DNA of 35,579 nt from Anaerocolumna aminovalerica (GTDB lineage Bacteria > Bacillota > Clostridia > Lachnospirales > Lachnospiraceae). Shown piece after piece: positions 33,546 through 35,579 of this stretch; the stretch's first letter is position 1, and the number at the start of each line of letters is the position of its first letter. Location: contig NZ_FOWD01000042.1 in the NCBI RefSeq assembly GCF_900115365.1, positions 1 through 35,579 on the forward strand, in the 5' to 3' direction. The notes under the pieces are model-generated. The model was not told the DNA's origin. It was given only the letters and a program-made list of their open reading frames with translations, and made no database searches. Made by a program: the position numbers and the translations under genes.

Positions 33546-34844
33546 TCAATCCCCAAATACATATTCAAGCACAACATCAGTTCCGCTCTTATAATCTACT
33601 ATTGTAGGCTGAATGGATATGTCGGGCAAAAATGTTCCAACACCATCGTTTTTATAACTGAAGTTCTTACTGAACTCAAAATACTTGGTGCTATAGCTTA
33701 TTGGAATTTGAGAATTAGGCAGATTGATAGTTTTAACTTCTCCATAGCAATCCAGCGCACCACCTGTGGGTTCACCTATGGAAACAGCTTCCGGAGCCGA
33801 CTCTTTTATTCTGTATATTGCAAACATACCCGATGAAAAGGTATTGCGCCCTACTAGTATGTAAACCTTTACATTAGTATTTTCTGCAATATAGCTCTTA
33901 AGACGCTTTGTAAATGGGTTAAGTATTTCAGAATTTCCACCGGAATTGTTTCTTAAATCAATAATAACTTTTTCTACAGCATTTTCCTCAATAGAATTAA
34001 ACATTTTTTTATTAAAATCTGCGAATCTTTGGTTATCCCCATCGGCACAAACATTATATTCAAAATAGAGAGCTTTGTAATCAGATAAATATTCATAGTC
34101 ATAGTATTTATTATATTTTCCAATAAGAACATCCTCTGTATTTTTGTTAACAAAATCAAGACTTTCACCGTATTCAAGTGCAGAAACGGTGAAATCCTTT
34201 ACTTCACCATCTTTTTCTACTGTAAATACAGCCTCATTCTCATTCTGAAGGATACCCAGACCATACATATAGATGGGTGACTGCAGGTAGTTTGGAAGCA
34301 TTGCCAATACCCAGCTCTCATTTTCATGGGATATTAAAGTTGTAAGTTGTTCAATCACAATGTTAATATCAACGCCATCTATTTTTAGTACCTGTGAAAA
34401 GATCATCTCTTCCAGACTTGTGTCAGCATTTACTACATAAATCTTTCCGTCAAATACCCAAAATTGAAGGGGATAGCTGTACCCATCCCAGATATTTATC
34501 GCTGTATGCGCATCCCCAATAGAAGCAACGATCTTATTAAGTTCTACAAAAACCTGTTCATTGTTGATCTGGTCTATTTTATCAATCAACTGGTCAGTCA
34601 AATCATTAAACTCTTCCTTCGTAATAATACTAAACAGATTTTTATGCCTCTTAGGAAGCTCTTGTTTAAAAAACAAAATATCCTTAGTCAAAAGAAGATT
34701 ACGTTCTTCATTTGTATTATCATTTTTTAATACAACTTCTCGATTTGTTGATTTGCTCATGGTATTCTCTCCGTTGCCAGAGCATGCTGTAACAGAAAAT
34801 AATAATACAACGATAACCAGTATTGTGACAATTTTTGTCCGCAT
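33546..34844 (-). CDS. S41-peptidase-like (C-terminal processing protease family) lipoprotein
   Basis: 432 residues. Lipoprotein signal with cysteine 21 in SVTACSGN. A helical N-terminal region (about 55-115) precedes a PDZ-like middle (about 130-225). The C-terminal S41 core has VIIDLRNNSGGNSEILNPF (293-311), the serine in VGRNTFSSGM (S337 or S338) and SIGEPTGG (355-362). Serine and the glycine-rich strand are kept, but the usual lysine was not identified, so activity is uncertain. It would act outside the cell. AAGGAGTGATT precedes the ATG. Confidence 0.82.
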   Translation of the reverse strand: MRTKIVTILVIVVLLFSVTACSGNGENTMSKSTNREVVLKNDNTNEERNLLLTKDILFFKQELPKRHKNLFSIITKEEFNDLTDQLIDKIDQINNEQVFVELNKIVASIGDAHTAINIWDGYSYPLQFWVFDGKIYVVNADTSLEEMIFSQVLKIDGVDINIVIEQLTTLISHENESWVLAMLPNYLQSPIYMYGLGILQNENEAVFTVEKDGEVKDFTVSALEYGESLDFVNKNTEDVLIGKYNKYYDYEYLSDYKALYFEYNVCADGDNQRFADFNKKMFNSIEENAVEKVIIDLRNNSGGNSEILNPFTKRLKSYIAENTNVKVYILVGRNTFSSGMFAIYRIKESAPEAVSIGEPTGGALDCYGEVKTINLPNSQIPISYSTKYFEFSKNFSYKNDGVGTFLPDISIQPTIVDYKSGTDVVLEYVFGD

Positions 34845-35220
34845 TTAATCACTCCTTATTATTCTTGTTCTCCCTTGGTGTTAGACAAGTTTTGTTTTCT
34901 AGCCTAAGTGCAAGCATCAATTTCGTATATCCAATCTCTAATATACTAATATCCTCTCACTACCTTCTTAGTCAGAAATAAATTTCTTTAATATTACAGC
35001 GTAGCTAAAAGAGCTATTTTTACTACCTTTAACACCTCCTGTACACGATACTCCTTCGTTTATCTTACTATATAATTCATGCAGATTCAATAATAAATGG
35101 AATTATTTTCTTTTTATTTCTTTCCTGCTATTACCCCTCTATATGCAATTTTTCACAAATTATATCATAGGACCATAAAAATAAATTAGAATTTTCCATA
35201 TACTACCTTTCAAGAAACCC
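34845..35220. other. Gene-free spacer between the S41 lipoprotein and the IS200 remnant
   Basis: About 370 AT-rich bases. No supported gene on either strand. A short hairpin TAGCTAAAAGAGCTA near 35004-35018 and a good ribosome-binding-site-like AGGAGGTG at about 35035-35042 (minus strand) lead only to a 13-codon frame, which is not credited. Confidence 0.4.
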
Positions 35221-35223
35221 TAG

Positions 35224-35346
35224 CAACACGTGTTGAAACCCTATGGACCCCCCAATGTCCCCCTGCCCTTAGTCAAGACCACCAGCTTAGCTGGTGGCTT
35301 GATTTGCCCCTATAAGGGGCTTTTACCTGCTTGCGTCTAAAGACGC
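35224..35346. repeat. Subterminal hairpins of an IS200/IS605-type element
   Basis: Four palindromes in a row: CAACACGTGTTG (35225-35236), TCAAG-A-CCACCAGC/GCTGGTGG-CTTGA (35273-35302), GCCCC-TATAA-GGGGC (35306-35320) and GCGTCT-AA-AGACGC (35333-35346). A strong imperfect hairpin next to the transposase 3' end is the recognition structure of IS200/IS605 right ends. The exact cleavage site was not determined. Confidence 0.6.
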
Positions 35347-35397
35347 ACTGAATAGTTCGCCAGCCGCACTATTTTCTCGGGCAAACCCTAAAGGGCT

Positions 35398-35579
35398 TTA
35401 TTTTTTGCCCTTTTGTACTGGCTCACCCGTAAACGGGTCTATATACTCTTTCAATGATATCTGGTCATATTGCAAATCTTCCTGTATTTGATTTTGTATA
35501 TATTCTTGTATTTTCTTTGCATTTTTTCCTACTGTATCTACATAATATCCTCTGCACCAAAAATTTCTGTTTCCATATT
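35398..35579 (-). mobile_element. IS200/IS605-family transposase (TnpA), C-terminal fragment at the right edge
   Basis: The visible last 60 residues read NRNFWCRGYYVDTVGKNAKK, then a helix KIQEYIQNQIQEDL, ending in DPFTGEPVQKGKK. The WxRGYYVDTVG segment and the following helix, which carries the catalytic glutamine region, are typical of the Y1 transposase TnpA. The His-U-His part is outside the window. The stop at 35398-35400 is followed by the hairpins expected at the right end of such elements. Confidence 0.85.

Noticed and set aside
35030-35045. Small minus-strand gene behind an AGGAGGTG motif upstream of the S41 lipoprotein
   Set aside because: The frame ends after about 13 codons and the GTG overlaps the ribosome-binding motif itself.
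1-35579. CRISPR arrays, tRNA and rRNA genes
   Set aside because: No regularly spaced direct repeats, no tRNA-like cloverleaf with CCA-end context, and no rRNA-like sequence were seen on either strand by eye.

Overview
The window reads as chromosome of a low-GC, strictly anaerobic Firmicute, most likely a Lachnospiraceae-type Clostridium. The evidence is AT-rich DNA with strong AGGAGG-type ribosome binding sites, FabK instead of FabI, an anaerobe oxygen-defence set (flavodiiron protein, superoxide reductase, rubrerythrin, rubredoxin), T-box control of a tRNA synthetase, and the gene content overall. Both edges are insertion-sequence fragments: an ISL3-type transposase N-terminus at the left and an IS200/IS605-type transposase C-terminus with its subterminal hairpins at the right.

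Positions 0.4-7.2 kb hold redox and stress genes: a PHP phosphoesterase behind a flavodiiron protein, thioredoxin with a CRP-like half-site pair in front of it, a Crp/Fnr regulator, an APH-fold kinase, desulfoferrodoxin, rubrerythrin, a 51-residue rubredoxin and methylglyoxal synthase. Citrate synthase follows (7.7-9.1 kb) behind a long leader that can fold in two mutually exclusive ways. A YjbR-type protein separates it from a large minus-strand block (9.7-19.2 kb). That block is a type II fatty-acid operon read as ECF sigma factor, membrane protein, acpP, fabK, fabD, fabG, fabF, accB, fabZ, accC, accD, accA. fabH and a FapR/FabT-type repressor are absent from the window.

From 19.2 to 29.8 kb the region is more accessory. 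It holds a membrane-anchored putative glycoside hydrolase, a SEC-C protein, a divergent Crp/Fnr-LUD pair sharing a perfect 14-bp palindrome, a VanRS-like two-component system, a GC-rich DUF6273-like protein and a lipoprotein. Between them lie dispersed repeats. The clearest is a hairpin family found just downstream of four minus-strand genes, with compensatory base changes between copies. A complete small type I-like toxin-antitoxin locus (30-residue hydrophobic peptide with convergent antisense RNA) lies at 27.3-27.5 kb, and a decayed copy of it at 31.4-31.56 kb.

From 29.8 to 31.4 kb is a four-gene plus-strand operon of the yvl/DUF2089 envelope type. After it come lysS with a full T-box leader (minus), an S41-type lipoprotein, and the IS200 remnant. 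Gene functions are inferred from motifs and family knowledge only; no database search was run. No tRNA, rRNA or CRISPR array was seen.
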